Source of the DNA: Atopsyche davidsoni
Taxonomy: Eukaryota > Arthropoda > Insecta > Trichoptera > Hydrobiosidae
Assembly (NCBI GenBank): GCA_022113835.1
Contig: JAILWY010000011.1
Coordinates: 3,038,001-3,102,000, forward strand
DNA: 64,000 nucleotides
Reading direction: 5' to 3'
Within the stretch, counting starts at the first letter, position 1, and the number at the start of each line of letters is the position of its first letter. The position numbers and the translations under genes are program-made. Below, piece by piece: positions 10,327 through 36,374 of this stretch. The notes below the pieces were generated by a model that saw only the letters and a program-made list of their open reading frames with translations, had not been told where the DNA came from and ran no database searches.

Positions 10327-13300
10327 TTTCCAAATGGTGGTAAAACCGCGCAAGCGAACAATCCAATCCGAAACGGTCAAGAAGAAATAAAAAATTGAAA
10401 TTTTTATTTTTTAAATTAACGAGTCAATTTATGTCGATATCGTCAAATTTATCTAATTTTTCGACCTTTGTAGATAAACCGTTAGAATAAGTGTGTCAAT
10501 AAATGATTAAAAAATGTCTGTATTTAAGCGCACTACACGCATAGCAACACAAACTGACAGCCGATTTGCAATTAGCGTCCTTTTGTTTTGAGTATTTAAA
10601 GTTTTTCCCTAGCAAATAACGCAAAATTGGCCAGTTGATAGTCATAGACAGCTTTAATTAATACTCGTTGCAAAAGAAAACTATATAAAATTCTGATTAT
10701 CTGAATTTTTTCTCCATTTTCTTTGTAACAAGAATATGAAGTAATTTTTAACAATGTTAAAGGTTAAATAAATAGAATATAATAAATATTCTTCACAAAT
10801 TTATATTTGGTTCAGGTTATGCTCTATTATACAAAAAAAATCTAATTGATAGTGTACCACTTTTTCATATGATTATAAAAAAAATCCTATAAATTGTGTT
10901 AAGTTTCTCGGAGTTGTTCTTAGTAATTGAGTTAAAATAAAAATAAACAAACACTCTATGCAATATAAAAAAAAGAAAAACACTTATATATAGATTTAAT
11001 ACGGCATGGAAAAACCGAGTAAGTCCTGAGTGTCATTAGAACTCTTAAGAGTCAAGTCCTCGAGTCATTACACCCACTTCCCAAACTATTTTTTTTTACA
11101 TTGTGTTACTAGTTCTTCAAAGACCAGGTGAAATTTTTAAAACTTTACATTTCACGAAAATAAAAGACAGTATTATTAAAAATGTACTTGACACAAACTG
11201 GGTTTGAATCGAAATCTACTGATTAATGCAACAAATTGTTATTGTACGATCTCCAACTAAAAATTCTCTACACGCCATGTTTTTCTATTACCGCTGATGT
11301 TTTATAATATATATCTTTTTATATATTTATAATTATGTAATTATATTAATAAATATTTTAAAAAAGCTTTTCTCTTAAGTTGAGTAAGTTTTGTAATGTA
11401 ATAAAATGAATTTCTGAACAACTGATTTATCACTAAAATTTTAACATCCTTTCGATCTTTAATTATTAACAGTTCGGTTAAGATATGAATCTACGAAAAA
11501 AATCCTTGATTTTTTTTCCAAACTTTCATAATTTCGTAATTATCATTGATAGCTATGAAAATAATAAACCTGTATGGGTGAAAATTGCAGAAATATATAA
11601 AATATTTCATGATAATCATTGGTATATAGCAGTAGATGGCTTACGTAAGTACAAAATGATTGAAATACATGGAATTTAGAATATTTTTTTTTAATCTTTT
11701 AATATGAATTATAGACCGCATGCTGCAGATAATTAACATGTTTCTATATATTCTACAACGACACATTATTATACCTATGGCAGAGTCCGATTGTATTGCT
11801 TTCAAACGTTGGTTTAATTATAGTATTTTAAAATAATTGTAAAATTAAATATCTATCTATAAAAAATACAAGTGCTCGGATATCAAAAAAAAAAAATTAA
11901 TAAAACCAAATTATGAAGGAAACTAACTACTGATACTAATAATATTGAAAATTCTTTCGGTCTATGGAAACATTGTATAACGCTCGACTATGTTTTGATA
12001 CTTCTTCTTTAGGAAGTAAAAGATAAATATATTTTATTAATACGTTTCCTGGTATTTTAGAGTGCTGTATATTTATAAGAAAGTGTCCACTTATAAAAAA
12101 CCAACTATCAAACAACAACAACACTTGAATTTATCTAATTCGTTTTTATTTATATTTCAGGATAGACTCTCAAGTACGCGGAAAAACCCCATCGCGGTGC
12201 TCCCAGCAGTAATATCAAACACTAATTTATTGTTAAGCGTTAGTGCCGAATTGTTTTTATTTATTTTTTTTGTTGATTCCGAGTAGCTTTACGCAAATGG
12301 ATCCCAAGTTCTGCGAATTCATACTTAATACATTTAGACAATCGACCAAATTAGACGGCAAAAACACTCCGGTGGATTCAACAAATACGAAATGACCAAG
12401 TATTGAAAATAATTTTCGTGTAATTTTTAAAACAACATAATTATGAAATATTTGTAAAAATAAAATTTTTGTAAGAAAATTAATTAATTAATTGGATTAT
12501 TTTTTTGTTTGGTGTAAAAATTTTCAATAACAGTTGAATCTCTTTTTCCGACGTTATTTTGTTTTTTTTTTTTTTTTTTTCGAAAAATGAACAACGAATA
12601 GAGCGCAATGGCGATGTCAAAATAGAATCGACGTTACATCAGGTCGGAGGGATTTATATTTCCTAACACCGGTATTAAATTTGTACAGATTTATTAACAT
12701 AACTGAAAAAAAAACAGGTGCGCAGACATTAAAAGAAAATTAAGTAATAATAAAACCAAACTATAAAGGAAATAACTGATACTGAAAATAAATCTAGTGA
12801 AATAAATTAAGAAATTTCATTGACACGTTTGCTGGTACTTTGCAGTGTTGTATCATAACATTTATAAAAAATCAACTATCAACTACAACACTTGAATGCT
12901 TTAGTATTAAAATTTAATTCATTAAATAAAAATTGTCACCTAATATCATAAACATAAGTTGACAAAAAAATTAAAGTCTCTTCAATGAAACAAGTAATGA
13001 GAGATTTATCAGTAATGATCAATTACAATTATCGTTCGTATGAGTTTGTAAATATCAACAAACAAAATGAAAAAGGCGGTGTGCTGTTAATGAAGTAATT
13101 AGAAATATGCCATAAAACATATCGCTTTGATATACTTTAAAATACTAGTGATCCGTAAACATATTATTGTATTGTGAAATTACTTACCTCGCATAAACTC
13201 AAAAGAGACACTGCGGGCTCAATTTCTCCAAAATATTGTTGTAAATACGGTTCACATGTATTTATATTTCACAATCAACCACAGAAAAAATCAATTCATT

Positions 13301-13599
13301 TGTATTTAACACTTTATTTGCAATATTTATGAATGCAAATATTTCAATAGGTTTCTTTACAAGCAATACTGAATTTTTATACAGCGAAATTATTTTTTAA
13401 TTTTGTCTTTATTTTATATTGTATTGTTTTGGTTGAAATTGCTTGCATTTATCGTTAAGATTAATGTTTCCGAGAGAAGTAGTTAATAAATAACGTCGCG
13501 AGTAATTTCGCGAAATGATTAATTATAGTTCACAACCGTCTGCACAATCTTCATGTGACAAACTGAAAGCAAAATTTTATTTCAACTTCACCAGATGAA

Positions 13600-14218
13600 T
13601 TAAAATACTCCGCGCTGAGTATGACGCATGCGCCGGCTGGTGGCCAATCAGACGCCAGCAAGAAGCCAGTAGCACCAACTTAAAAATCACACATGAGCAA
13701 GGTATGCGCTATCAAAAATAAAACATGCTGATTTTATACCATACTTCAATTTATAAAAATGATGTTATTTCACCGCTAGAGCAAATTAAAGGTTAATAAA
13801 ATTACATTGGGGTATGTTTTTTTTATAAAATACTGGGGATTTCACGCTATAAAATTGAAATTTCATTAAGAAAATAGCTTTTGAAAAATAATCAGTTCAA
13901 CTCCACTACTAAAATCGTAATCCATGTGTCTTAAAACCAATCAAAAATAGTTATATCTCCCTCGCACTCTTATTCGTTTAGACGCTGTAGACAGAGAAGC
14001 TCTCTCTTTTCTAGTCACCCTCTAGGCTCAGGACTCATCGTGCTTTACAAATCTATAGAAACGTGCATTAAAAAAATCGCTTTGTTGGTTATCTGCATGT
14101 TGGCATCAGTGTGCGCGATTGCAAATGGTGGGTCGTGTTTCTCGCCGTTTTGCTGCTAGCAAATTATTTACGTAAATCGGTGCATTTTCACGTCGAAAGC
14201 ATTTCAAACGGCAGAAAA
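13600..14218 (+). promoter_or_regulatory. Probable Kdm2 promoter and 5' UTR
   Basis: This lies directly upstream of the inferred Kdm2 start codon. It includes 'gacgcatgcgccgg' at about 13623, similar to the NRF1/Ewg site, and an inverted CCAAT box in 'ggccaatcag' at about 13643. Both are common in promoters of widely expressed genes. No TATA box or clear initiator could be fixed, so the transcription start is not placed. The frame of the start codon runs open upstream to about 14111 but has no ATG before 14219. Confidence 0.4.
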
Positions 14219-26347
<12,129 letters not shown>

Positions 26348-29240
26348 TCCGTTAATAAATGGCTGCGTGGGACAGAACACTCCCCACCTGGCCAGGAAAC
26401 CCGAGTTTCACCGACGCCCGAGGCCCTGGAAGATCAGGCCGTGTAAACCGCTCTCCCCGGGTGCGACCCCTCATCTCAAACACTTGCATTGCGATTATTC
26501 ATTTTCACCAGAAAATGCGATTAAGCTTTAAAACTGTGATTCTCTAACAACTAAATCATTTGCATTTAAATAAGACATATCTATTAGAGGCTGTTTTTCT
26601 TTTCGCAAGAATTGAGATGAGCAAGTCTCCCCAAGCGTGCTCCACGTCTCGTGTAGATAATCTCCCCGGCGTCAACGCTGAAATATTTAGTGTATATTTT
26701 TACTGCACAACAGTATTTATAACGTGTTTCTAAGTACGGCTCTTTACCAAGTAGAAACTACCGAATTGGACGATAGTGATTTGGTGTTTATTTTGGTAAT
26801 TACCAAAGTTTCTAGAGCCGGCCGCGCGAGAGGGCAGACGTGCTAGGTTAAGTCCAGTGTCAAATGCTACGGTCAGTTGGATGGAGGTGCCTTCGTGTGG
26901 CGTTTACGGACAGTCTCAGGTGTATCGTAGAACCCCGTGTAAATTACATTTTGTATGGACTCTCGTATTTAGTCGTGCTTTTGGTGTTTTAAGGTAGCTA
27001 CACATTAGGTACGTATAAATATAATATCCAAGCACAAAACAGTAAGCTAGTGTTTTACAAAATCATCTCTATGTAAGAATCTTATATATGTGGACAGTGC
27101 TGGTCTGCTTAGCGCGTCACTCCAAAGTTTAAAGAAGGAAAACGCGGTTTCAAACTAAATTACATCGTATTTTTTTATTTTTATTGGTCGTTTCATGTGC
27201 AAAGAAAGTTGCAATGGAGCTCGGCGTGTTGAGCGGACCAGCAGCCTCGCTAAATGCGTCTTAAGTGCAATTATTAATAAATACTGAGAAGTTGTTGCTT
27301 CCATTTCGAAGCACATCCATTGAAACTGACGATTATATTGAATAGACGTGAAGTTACCGCCTTGAAATTTAAATATAATAACGATAGGTTAAGATTATAA
27401 AGTCGTGTGTATGTTGTAGTCCTTCAGTTTAGTTTTTAAACCGTCGTTCAAACGGGGATCTGGACTCTGGCTGCGGAGACACTCCAATCATTTGACGCTG
27501 ATGCGCGACGTTGTATAGGTGGTCCATTTATTTATGCAATTCTAGGTATTAATGGCTGTCTATGGGTTCAAATTAATTTTTATTGTATAACACAGTAGCA
27601 AGTCAAAAATATGCCAAAGACATTGTGTCGTCAGTAAAAAACATCCGAGTATATTAATTTCAAATGCTTTCATGAAACCCCTTTATATTTTTTGGGCGCT
27701 TGTATATTTCTGAATTATAAATAAATTTGATTGGATCTTGTTCACCCCGTGTAGAAAATTGTCTTTAATTTTCAAAATGTAATATATTTGCCAAACTATC
27801 TTATTTATGTCTTATGCATGCTAAAACAGCTGCGCCTATGTTTTAATATTTAATTTATAATTTAAATATGGTGGATAACGGCTTTAAAGTGCTGTGAGAC
27901 TTTAACTTGATTACATTATTTATCACTCCAATATTGATTTTATACATCCCAGGTTACAAAGTACAGGGTGATCATATTTTGTGTTACTTGAAAACTTATT
28001 ATCGGACCACACTGTACTCGTTATCATTTTTGACTCTCCAGCCTTGATTGAAGTGTCCCTGCGTCCGAAGACGGTATCTTTATTGACTGTTTGTTTTCTG
28101 ATGACGTACTGCATAGTCTGCATCCTAGAGACAGAAGCATGGTAGTTTCGTGTGTGTAATCTAACCTAACCTATCCCGACCCCCCTTTCCCACCCACCAC
28201 TGTATGTAAATATACTTTAGTTTGAAACAATCCTACCAACGTTGGCTTATCGCTGAGAAATTATTGTACTGTGCCATTTCTCAACTCGTTTAGTGTCTTT
28301 TACGGAAATTGATCAAAGCTTTTTAAAATGTAAACGTCACAAATAAAACCGGATCGTTGTTTGAAGTATACAAATTTTATCTTGTAATATAAACAAATGG
28401 AACGGTCGCTGCAGCTATTTTTTTAAGCCGAAGTTATTAATTGTACATCGTATGAATATTATGAAATTCTTTTTAACACACACATATATATATTTTCATG
28501 GGTTTTACGTGCATTTGATAAGTCTTATTGGCGCGTTCTTGTTACTATAACATGTAATATTCTTTTTGATTCACAACGACGGAGATCTTCTGATCTCCGT
28601 TATTAAAAATTTGGTTGCAGCATCGTTACATGCAGCGGCTTGTTAAAAAGTACTGATGCTTCAGGAGCCAGCTGCAGCGTGTGAAGCTGTATAATACGAA
28701 TTCTTCTATGAAGACAGCCCACGTAAACCGGCAAATCATATCAACAACATCGTCCGTTTGTTTTTTTTACAACAATAAAATACCTTTTGAATCGGGATGA
28801 TAGTTTTAGTCTGAGGGCCCAAGAGCGGGTCGGATGGAGGCGTGTGGAAGTCAGTTCTAATGATAATTTCTTGTCTTTACAGTACACTCACAATCGCCAC
28901 CGTTCTGTTATTACTCGTCACCGAAGAGGCTATCAATAGAAAGAAATTCTAAAACTTTGAATAATCGTATATACTATATATTAATACTTGCATATGTATC
29001 AATAAGCTAATATTAAGATTAGGGATTAAGCTATAGCGTATTTAGAGTTGTCTTTGTTTGAGACTCAATAAGTTTGGAACCGTTTAGCTGAAAGACGTTA
29101 GTTTTTATTTGAGGAAATCAATGGAGATAAGTCCATAGATTACCACAGCCGGCTCCTTTCCGGCATGCTTTGTGGATTAAATAAAAATCGTTTGAAATGT
29201 GATATGTATGTTTCCAAGATATAAATAAATATATAGAAAA
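26348..29240 (+). other. Probable Kdm2 3' UTR with several poly(A) signals
   Basis: There is no ORF of note after the stop codon. AATAAA signals occur at about 27720, 28342 and 29180, each followed by a T/G-rich stretch, so alternative 3' ends are likely. TGTAAATA at 28205-28212 matches the Pumilio recognition element. The end of the transcript cannot be fixed from sequence alone. Confidence 0.5.
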
Positions 29241-30751
29241 TCCTTAACTTTTTAAAACTGTGATCTCAGTTCTTTTGTTTGTACGACAAAAATTCTTCAC
29301 ATTGAAATGTATTCATGTTTTTGGTGTGTTTTTTTTTTTTTTTTTTCCATATTTGATTGATTATCACTTTGCGTGTCACTCTCCAGCTGTTTTCGTGCCT
29401 TATATAAAAATTGAAGCGCAATTCGCCCGTGCAATATTTAAAAATATAATAGAAGAAAATATATTCTATCTAGTAAATGAACGGTACGACTCTGTGTTGG
29501 AGAGTTCTGTAAACACGCCGGGTCAAATTTTAGTATCGAAAAAATTATTTCACGTTCCTGTAATTTTTGAAAGACTGATCAACAAATCAAAATGAACAGT
29601 TGTAATAAGCTGTCAAATATGTAATTCCTGTTGTATAAAGCGCTTTTTCATTTCGATTTTGGCTTTTAGTTTCTTTTTTATTTATAAATATTATTACAAA
29701 TCCGCCGTGTACCGCCTGAAGGAAGAAATTATTGAATGCGCGTTTCGCTGCCGATGAGCCTCTTCCTTGATCTCTTGCATCGCCTGCCATTCATTAGGTG
29801 AATAATTACCAGTCAACTGCAAAAATTAGTCTTTAAATTCGTCGTAGAGTGCCTAGTTAAAATTGAGCAATGTCGAGTAAAAACTCTTAGTATAAATTTT
29901 ACAATTTTTTTTAAAGCAAATCGAGAGATGACTGCCTTTTTGTAAATGTTGTTATTAATTGACGTGTTTATACGAACGCAGTTAACTGGTTAAAGCAGGA
30001 GATATCGGGCGCACTAAACATATTAATCCGTCAACAAATTCTTCTTAATTGTATTTAACTAGTAATAGGCAAAATAGCACTTTGTTCAACGTGAGTAATG
30101 TATTCGACAGCATTTTAATTGAAAAATATTCTTGGTCAGCCACTCGAACTAAGCGGTAATTTTTTTTTGTGTTTGAATATCATTTCACACTAGAGATCTT
30201 AAATTTAATAATGTATATGTAAGCATTTTTTGTCTTTTCTCCTGCATTTTGTGCAATTACTAAAATATTCAACGTGCACTCAAGTTTCCTTTCACCGTGT
30301 TGATTCGCGTAAAACCAGCTTCTGTTAATCAGTGTTTCTATTATCAAAATAATGAGATTGTTATTTGCATTTATTTTTGTTCACTAACAATTTTATACTG
30401 TTGAATGAAGAAGAAGTCCTCGTCTATTATCCCCGTGGATATCTGTGACATTTTTTATCAGTGCACAATCAAACAAATTTATAGAAAATAAAACTTTATA
30501 TATTATATTTTATAACCCGTTACTTGTATTTTATAGGTTTATTTTATGTATTTGAAGAATATCAACATATATTATTATCATTTGTATTAATCCAGTATTT
30601 GTAATGGTATATTACCAAGCTTGTAATTGATAATAAAACAATTCAACGCCTTTATATTTTTCCTTTTATCCTTGAAAGCATACTTGTGTGAGAGTTTGTT
30701 AGGTTTATATATATTTTTAAATTTTCTAAATGTCATAAATTATGCATAACT

Positions 30752-30772
30752 TATATATATATATATATATAT
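30752..30772. repeat. Short TA microsatellite
   Basis: About ten TA units. Confidence 0.8.
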
Positions 30773-31397
30773 TTGAAAAATCTAAAAAAGTATTTATGTT
30801 TGAATCGTGGCATGGTTTCTATTTCTAAGCTATTGTATATAACTATAGAGATGAGCGAATAAATATTTAGAAAGAAATACCAAAATGTTGTACTTAATTT
30901 ATTCTCACTGTACTAATTCATTTATTAACACTCTGCAATTGTACGATACGTCTCTACTAACAGGATAAAATAAATACAAACAAAATCAAATGGTTCAGGA
31001 GATATTTTTGAGAGAACCTACAAAACCAACGTCAGACTAAATTTTATATGACACGTTCGTTTTATGCTTGTTACAGCTCGAGTACATAGCAGTGGTATTT
31101 TCAAAAATTATAGTATGAACATTGAAGATAAATCACCAGGCATTTTTAAAATGATTTCTGAAAACTTATCCTAGTTTTTTCAGGTCAGATTGAATCCGTG
31201 ATCCTTATTAGTAAGTATGTAGTGCAATATGTACGTCATCTTTAAGTCATCACTATATAACGCGTTGCTGTATTTTTGGATGAATGATTTTGATATAAAG
31301 TTATCAAAAATAACACCTGCGATAACACAAACAGTAATAAATAGTAAATACTGATGTTGTTGAGGGACAAGGCATTTGAATGGTGAAGATCCATTAA

Positions 31398-31492
31398 TAT
31401 AATGAAAATAATAACTTTTTATTTAAGTGAAGATTTAAATAAAAATCTTCTCACTGTGAAGATTTAAATAAAAAGTTATTATTTTCATTATA
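31398..31492. repeat. Long perfect palindrome
   Basis: Perfect 29-bp inverted arms at 31398-31426 and 31464-31492, separated by 37 bases that themselves contain a partly inverted 'gtgaagattt'. The motif 'atagtaaatactga' occurs just before (about 31338) and just after (about 31490) as a direct repeat. Confidence 0.9.
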
Positions 31493-34400
31493 GTAAATAC
31501 TGAATTGTTGTTTATCATGTAAACAAAACAATAAAAATTTTGCTTTAACTCGATCCGCAGTGAAAATAGGACAAAACCATGATTATTTTTTTTATTAAAC
31601 CGATCGCTTTCGCAAGAATGAAATATAAATATAACAAATAAATCGAATGTAGCCAGTTTCAAAAATATATAAAGAGACATCTGTGGACAATTAGATAAAA
31701 AAAACATATGTTAATCTATTCATTTAAAGATGTCTACACCAAAATAATTTAATTATTAATAAATTAATATTTTTTGATGTTTATATTTAAAATAGTTTTT
31801 TAAAAAAATAATGAATTAAAAAATATACAATATTTTTTCTAACGACTCGTTGATGGTTAAATAAAAATTTAGTTACCCTACTAGGCAATAGATGCCAGCA
31901 AATTTTATCGTTTCTACATTGTGTTAAAATCTGAAAACTTTTTTATTTCTTATCCATAACAATTGGGTTAGCACCAGCGTCCGATCACAAAAAAGTATGA
32001 TTAAATAATTCATAGTTATTAAATTACTAAAAACAGCCTTCGAGTTCCCATTTGAAGAGGTATAAACCGTCATTTGAAAATAAAAAAAAAACGACATTAA
32101 TCATATATAGTCCGGAACTAACGCGTCTACATTGCGATCAAAACCAACAAACGTTACAAATGAATACGTTTCCTCGTTATGTGTAAGCAATGCACAATGG
32201 AAATAATGCATTTTAATTTGCGGTAAAAACGGCATGTTTACACAGCAACAAGAGCCAATTTAAAATCGTTACTAATTTGCACTCTAAATCAAATTTTATG
32301 ACACTTCTAGATTGTCAATAAATACACAAGCTATAAAATTATTTTTAATATAAAGCACCTTATCATGTACAGATTTTAATAGCATACAATTCGTTATAGC
32401 ATAAAATAATAATCTACCTCTCTGAAATAATATAATTGTTTTGTATTGTTATTTATTATCACCATAGATGTCGTTAATCATTTTTTTAATCATGGTTTGA
32501 GTCTTGGGTATTTTTTATGTTTTGGCCGCAATAAAAATAGCTTTGTATGGATATGTAGACAAGTATTACTAATATTGATATCCGATAAGTAATTCAACAC
32601 AACTATAGGAGCCCAGAAACAATAACTAGGAAGTCGCAAGCGGAAAGAAGCAGATGGAAGCGACTAGAAGCAAGCGCGACTACATCCGGCAAGTGACGTT
32701 ATTTGCATGTGCTTATTATTTATTTATAGGTACTTAATTATTTCAGGGAAATCCTGGAGGAAATTTATAAGTTTTGATCCCACCCGGATTCAAAGTCAAC
32801 ACCACATGGACGGTGAGTAACAAATTCATAATATCATTAGCAAAAGATTGCGATAGATATTGATATCGATATTATAATAATTTGACTATTCATATTTGTT
32901 GTCTTTTAATCATAAAAAAAACGACTGTACAAGTTGAATTATTTGCATATCCTTCGAAGATATTTTATTTAGAGATTAAAAATATTGCAAAATTTTCGTT
33001 ATCTGGTTCATCACCGGTTAAAGTTGGTTTTTGTTTACAAAATACGATTATCAGTTTAGTGGTTATTTAAACACGTGATTTCCCTGACATTGTTAATAAT
33101 CATTAACCACGCTATGCTGCTAATTTAAACAGATTAAGAAAAAATAACTTGACAAGTGCTAATAGCGTTTTAAATGCACATATAGCTGATTAAAAAAACA
33201 AATAATGCCACATCGAGCATTGCTTAATGCATTAGAAGTGTATATAGACTAATATTTTAACGTGTTTTATATATTTGTTTCGTGAGCTGAAAACATCCGA
33301 ATAAGGCTCAGTGAATAAAACTGCTTGCCAGTATTTTTAGATAGCTACACGCCACTGCTATAATTTCCTATAATTTGTGAATGTATATAAAACATATTTA
33401 AAAAACTATATATATTAACTTACATAAGAAAGTACACAGCATGCATTATTGTGATTTATTTAATGTTCAGGGGTAGTAGAGGCAAGAGGGTAGCGAGTCT
33501 AACGCAGACTTATCTTCTCGGAGATTAGATGCATTTTATTGTAGCGGATAACTAATTGCACAGCGAGGGGGGAATCCCTGGCCTGGTGGGGCACTCTGCT
33601 GTTGTTATCGGGGCAATAATAAATATCGCCGCAGCAGCGACAGGCCATCGACAGACACGAAAATAAAAATTTAACCGCAGTTCAAAAAGCTAGCTAGGTA
33701 TAATGATTGCTGAATATTTAATAAATATGCACATTAAAATAATAGCTGTTGTCCCCAAAATATATATAAAGTGCAATAGTATTAGATTTAAAATGATTTT
33801 TTTAAATAAAGATTATCATATCCATATACTGTTTGCATTATTATTTATGTATGATTTTGTTGTTCGAACGAATGTCTACTAATTAATTGTTACTCGGAGT
33901 TGAAATATCATCTATTGTTAATTATTTTTCTTAATAAAAAATAATGAAATAACACTATATAAAGCTTCTTTAAGTAAAATGACTCTAGAATTTGTGAATA
34001 TACACTTACATATTCAATTGACAAGGTATTAGTTACGCACCTGCATATAACAGTCAATATTCTTGTCTAGCTCCAGGATCACGGCGTGTGAATGGATTAA
34101 GATCACCAAGCCACGATAGTCAGCCTTCAGGATTCAAGCCCCATGTCCTGTTAAAAAATAAAGGGGTTATTTTTGTTATTTCATTTTCACTGTGCTTTTA
34201 TTCTGATTTTTTGCATTTTTATTTTAAAATTTACCAAACAAAGTTTTGAAAGTTTACTTTTTTTAATGAAAATTAATGTGTTTCTAAATTTGTTGATACA
34301 ATGTGAAAAAGCATTATACTAAGATTTGTAGCAATAAATATTTAGTTGGAAAAAAAAACATATAAACAGGTTACCGGTCTCTTAATTGTTAATCAAATAC

Positions 34401-34530
34401 TCATCAATACAAATCAAATACAGTGCTTTGTTGCGTATATGCACTGCATGCCTCCGGGGTGTCTGATGCTTTTTCGTTTATATAACCAATTCGTTTGACT
34501 TTTCCGCGGTCTCGAGCAATGTCGCCTGGC

Positions 34531-34580
34531 GCAAAAGGCAGCAAAAGGCAGCAAAAGGCAGCAGAGGGCAGTAAAGGGCA
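34531..34580. repeat. 10-bp tandem repeat, five units
   Basis: Three exact units of 'gcaaaaggca', then 'gcagagggca' and 'gtaaagggca'. It sits in a GC-rich patch (34500-34730) with no supported coding. Confidence 0.9.
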
Positions 34581-34862
34581 GCTCGCACGGTCGAGCTGCC
34601 GCCGATATGAGAAGCATCCGTCACTGTCCGGACTGCATGCCCGCGCGCCAATTCGCGTCGCCCCATCGCCGGCCGTATTGCTCCGCGCGCCGCATTGTTG
34701 GCAGCGGCGGTGCTGCCACGCCGGATAATGATCGTTTGTTTTAAGCTAACTCTTTCCATTTTGACGTTCAAAAGCGCTACAACGCAACTGTGAACAATAT
34801 ACACAAATTTAAAAATAAAAATTACATACTGAAGATTTGTAGAACTAGAATTTGAAGAACTG

Positions 34863-35059
34863 CAAAATACTTTTGTTATTTTTCCACGTGTTTAATTATA
34901 TCGGTAACCGGTTTCGCTTACCTTTCACGTTGGCATTATCAAACAGAATGCTAACGAGAAAGATCGGCGAAACCGGTCACCAATACAATTAAACACGTGG
35001 AAAAATCTCAATAGTATTTCGTTTAAAATATTAAAATGGGATTCCACCAAGTACTCCCC

Positions 35060-35080
<21 letters not shown>
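34863..35080 (-). mobile_element. Hairpin (fold-back) MITE-like element, copy A
   Basis: Inverted arms of about 72 bp (34863-34934 and 34950-35022) carry 'ccacgtgtttaatt' and 'gaccggtttcgcc'-type sequence. Their inner part, 'cctttcacgttggc' plus 'attatcaaac', is identical to the copy at 60701-60866. A tail on the right ('gggattccaccaagtact') is the reverse complement of the family tail. The element runs into a TA repeat at 35061. Confidence 0.8.

Positions 35081-35113
<33 letters not shown>
35061..35113. repeat. Compound TA/TG microsatellite
   Basis: About 19 TA units followed by six or seven TG units. It abuts the tail of the hairpin element. Confidence 0.9.
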
Positions 35114-35875
35114 TTTCCACATAGGAATAAAACGGGTTATTTAAATACATTGAAAAAAAAAAAACAAAAGCAGTAGAAAAGTTAAAAAGCCATTTCCGAT
35201 TTTTGAAATGGCGTTTCCAATAGATAACAATTATAATTTGGGATATTATAGTCGAGCCGCTGCGCTTTGGCTACTGTTCGTAATGGCCGGCGCAATTACA
35301 GATTTGTTCACGACTGCCGCGGCGCATGCATGGCTTTAAATAATAATGACTTATTTAAATTCGGTTCTCTCCGCGGCCGCCCTAAAGCCGGCCACACACC
35401 CGCGGACGAGCGCGGGCGGCCTGCCAGCGTGCCCGCGATACTTCCTCGAAGGCAAGCTTCGTTCCGAATTGTTGCCAACCTGCCATTTCAATTGAGATAT
35501 TAATCATAAAAAAATACACGTTTTTAATAATTAATATTATCAGCGTTTTTTCCAAAACCCAATTAATTTTTAGTCATTCTCGTGTAAATATGATGCTCCG
35601 ATATGTCAACACTCCAATGCCACACCATCTTGCATTGTTCCACAACGTACATAGTACGTTGTTGATAATGTACACATAGAGGTTAATTTCTGTGGTATTT
35701 ATTTAATTTTCCTTAAACATTTTGTAGAAGGATAAAAAAAATGTATTCAGTGAATCAAGTGAAAAAATCAGTAACATGTTTGAAATCACCATGTATAATC
35801 TTATTACTAATATGATTAAGCACATTAGTTCATATATATAGAAGATGATTTAAAGAAACTCTCAGAAAAATATCA

Positions 35876-35956
35876 TCGTGATTTGTGTGGGATTTGAACC
35901 CACATCTCTTGGTTTACATGACCGGTGTACGAACTCTTGTACTAACGAATCATATT
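35876..35956 (-). repeat. tRNA-derived SINE head or tRNA relic
   Basis: On the minus strand 'tgtgggttcaaatcccaca' forms a perfect T-arm with a B-box. An A-box-like 'attcgttagtacaag' lies upstream at about the right distance. The anticodon stem does not pair, so it is not called a functional tRNA. Confidence 0.55.
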
Positions 35957-36239
35957 AGTAATAATATAATAAACCAGTAATGGGTAATAAATACGCATCT
36001 GATTGACCAATCCATAACAAAGATATATGTATAATCTTGTCATTGAGATTTAAGGGCTTGTATACTTCGCGTATTTCAGGTTTGTCACCCTCACGATGTA
36101 TAAATTGAAAGAAAATAATATGATCTACCCCGAGGCCAATGCTTGAGCAAAACCAAATAGTAACCAGATTATAGCGGTCTCTGTCAGTTATTTATTTCAA
36201 AATATCATCAAATGGCAAACATCGCGTCATAGGTAAGCA

Positions 36240-36374
36240 AAGCGGTCTACACACGAGGTAACACAACCGACCAATTGTTTCTAGACACAACCGTAAACAG
36301 AAAAACAGTTTTAAAAAAAGTAAGGCCATTGAATATTAACCAGTCGGTTGTGTTGTCTTACGTAAATGCCGCTT
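36240..36374. mobile_element. MITE with GTCTACACAC / ACACAACCGAC ends, copy 1
   Basis: The left end reads 'agcggtctacacacgagg' then 'aacacaaccgacc'; the right end reads 'agtcggttgtgttgtc' and closes with 'gccgct'. The two are inverted copies of each other. Related elements are at 38572-38729 and 50712-50830. Confidence 0.8.

Larger units (their letters stand above)
7331..13599. other. Intergenic region between the transposons and the Kdm2 promoter
   Basis: AT-rich, with no supported gene. The ORFs here are short and lack splice or domain support. It holds a repeat shared with 52.7 kb (8497-8570), a hairpin (8664-8715), an octamer-rich patch (about 8730-8870), a 120-bp tandem repeat (9171-9455) and dispersed-repeat copies at 9127-9158, 10247-10326 and 10527-10565. 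The rest shows nothing I can interpret. Confidence 0.6.

Noticed and set aside
14111..14218. N-terminal extension of Kdm2
   Set aside because: The frame is open but has no ATG before 14219; the hydrophobic stretch there is a translation of the 5' UTR.
28160..28176. Telomere-like CCTAA repeats (also at about 43650 and 46376)
   Set aside because: Only two to three units each, which can occur by chance; not an interstitial telomere.
35876..35956. tRNA gene on the minus strand
   Set aside because: The T-arm is perfect but the anticodon and acceptor stems do not pair; called a SINE head instead.
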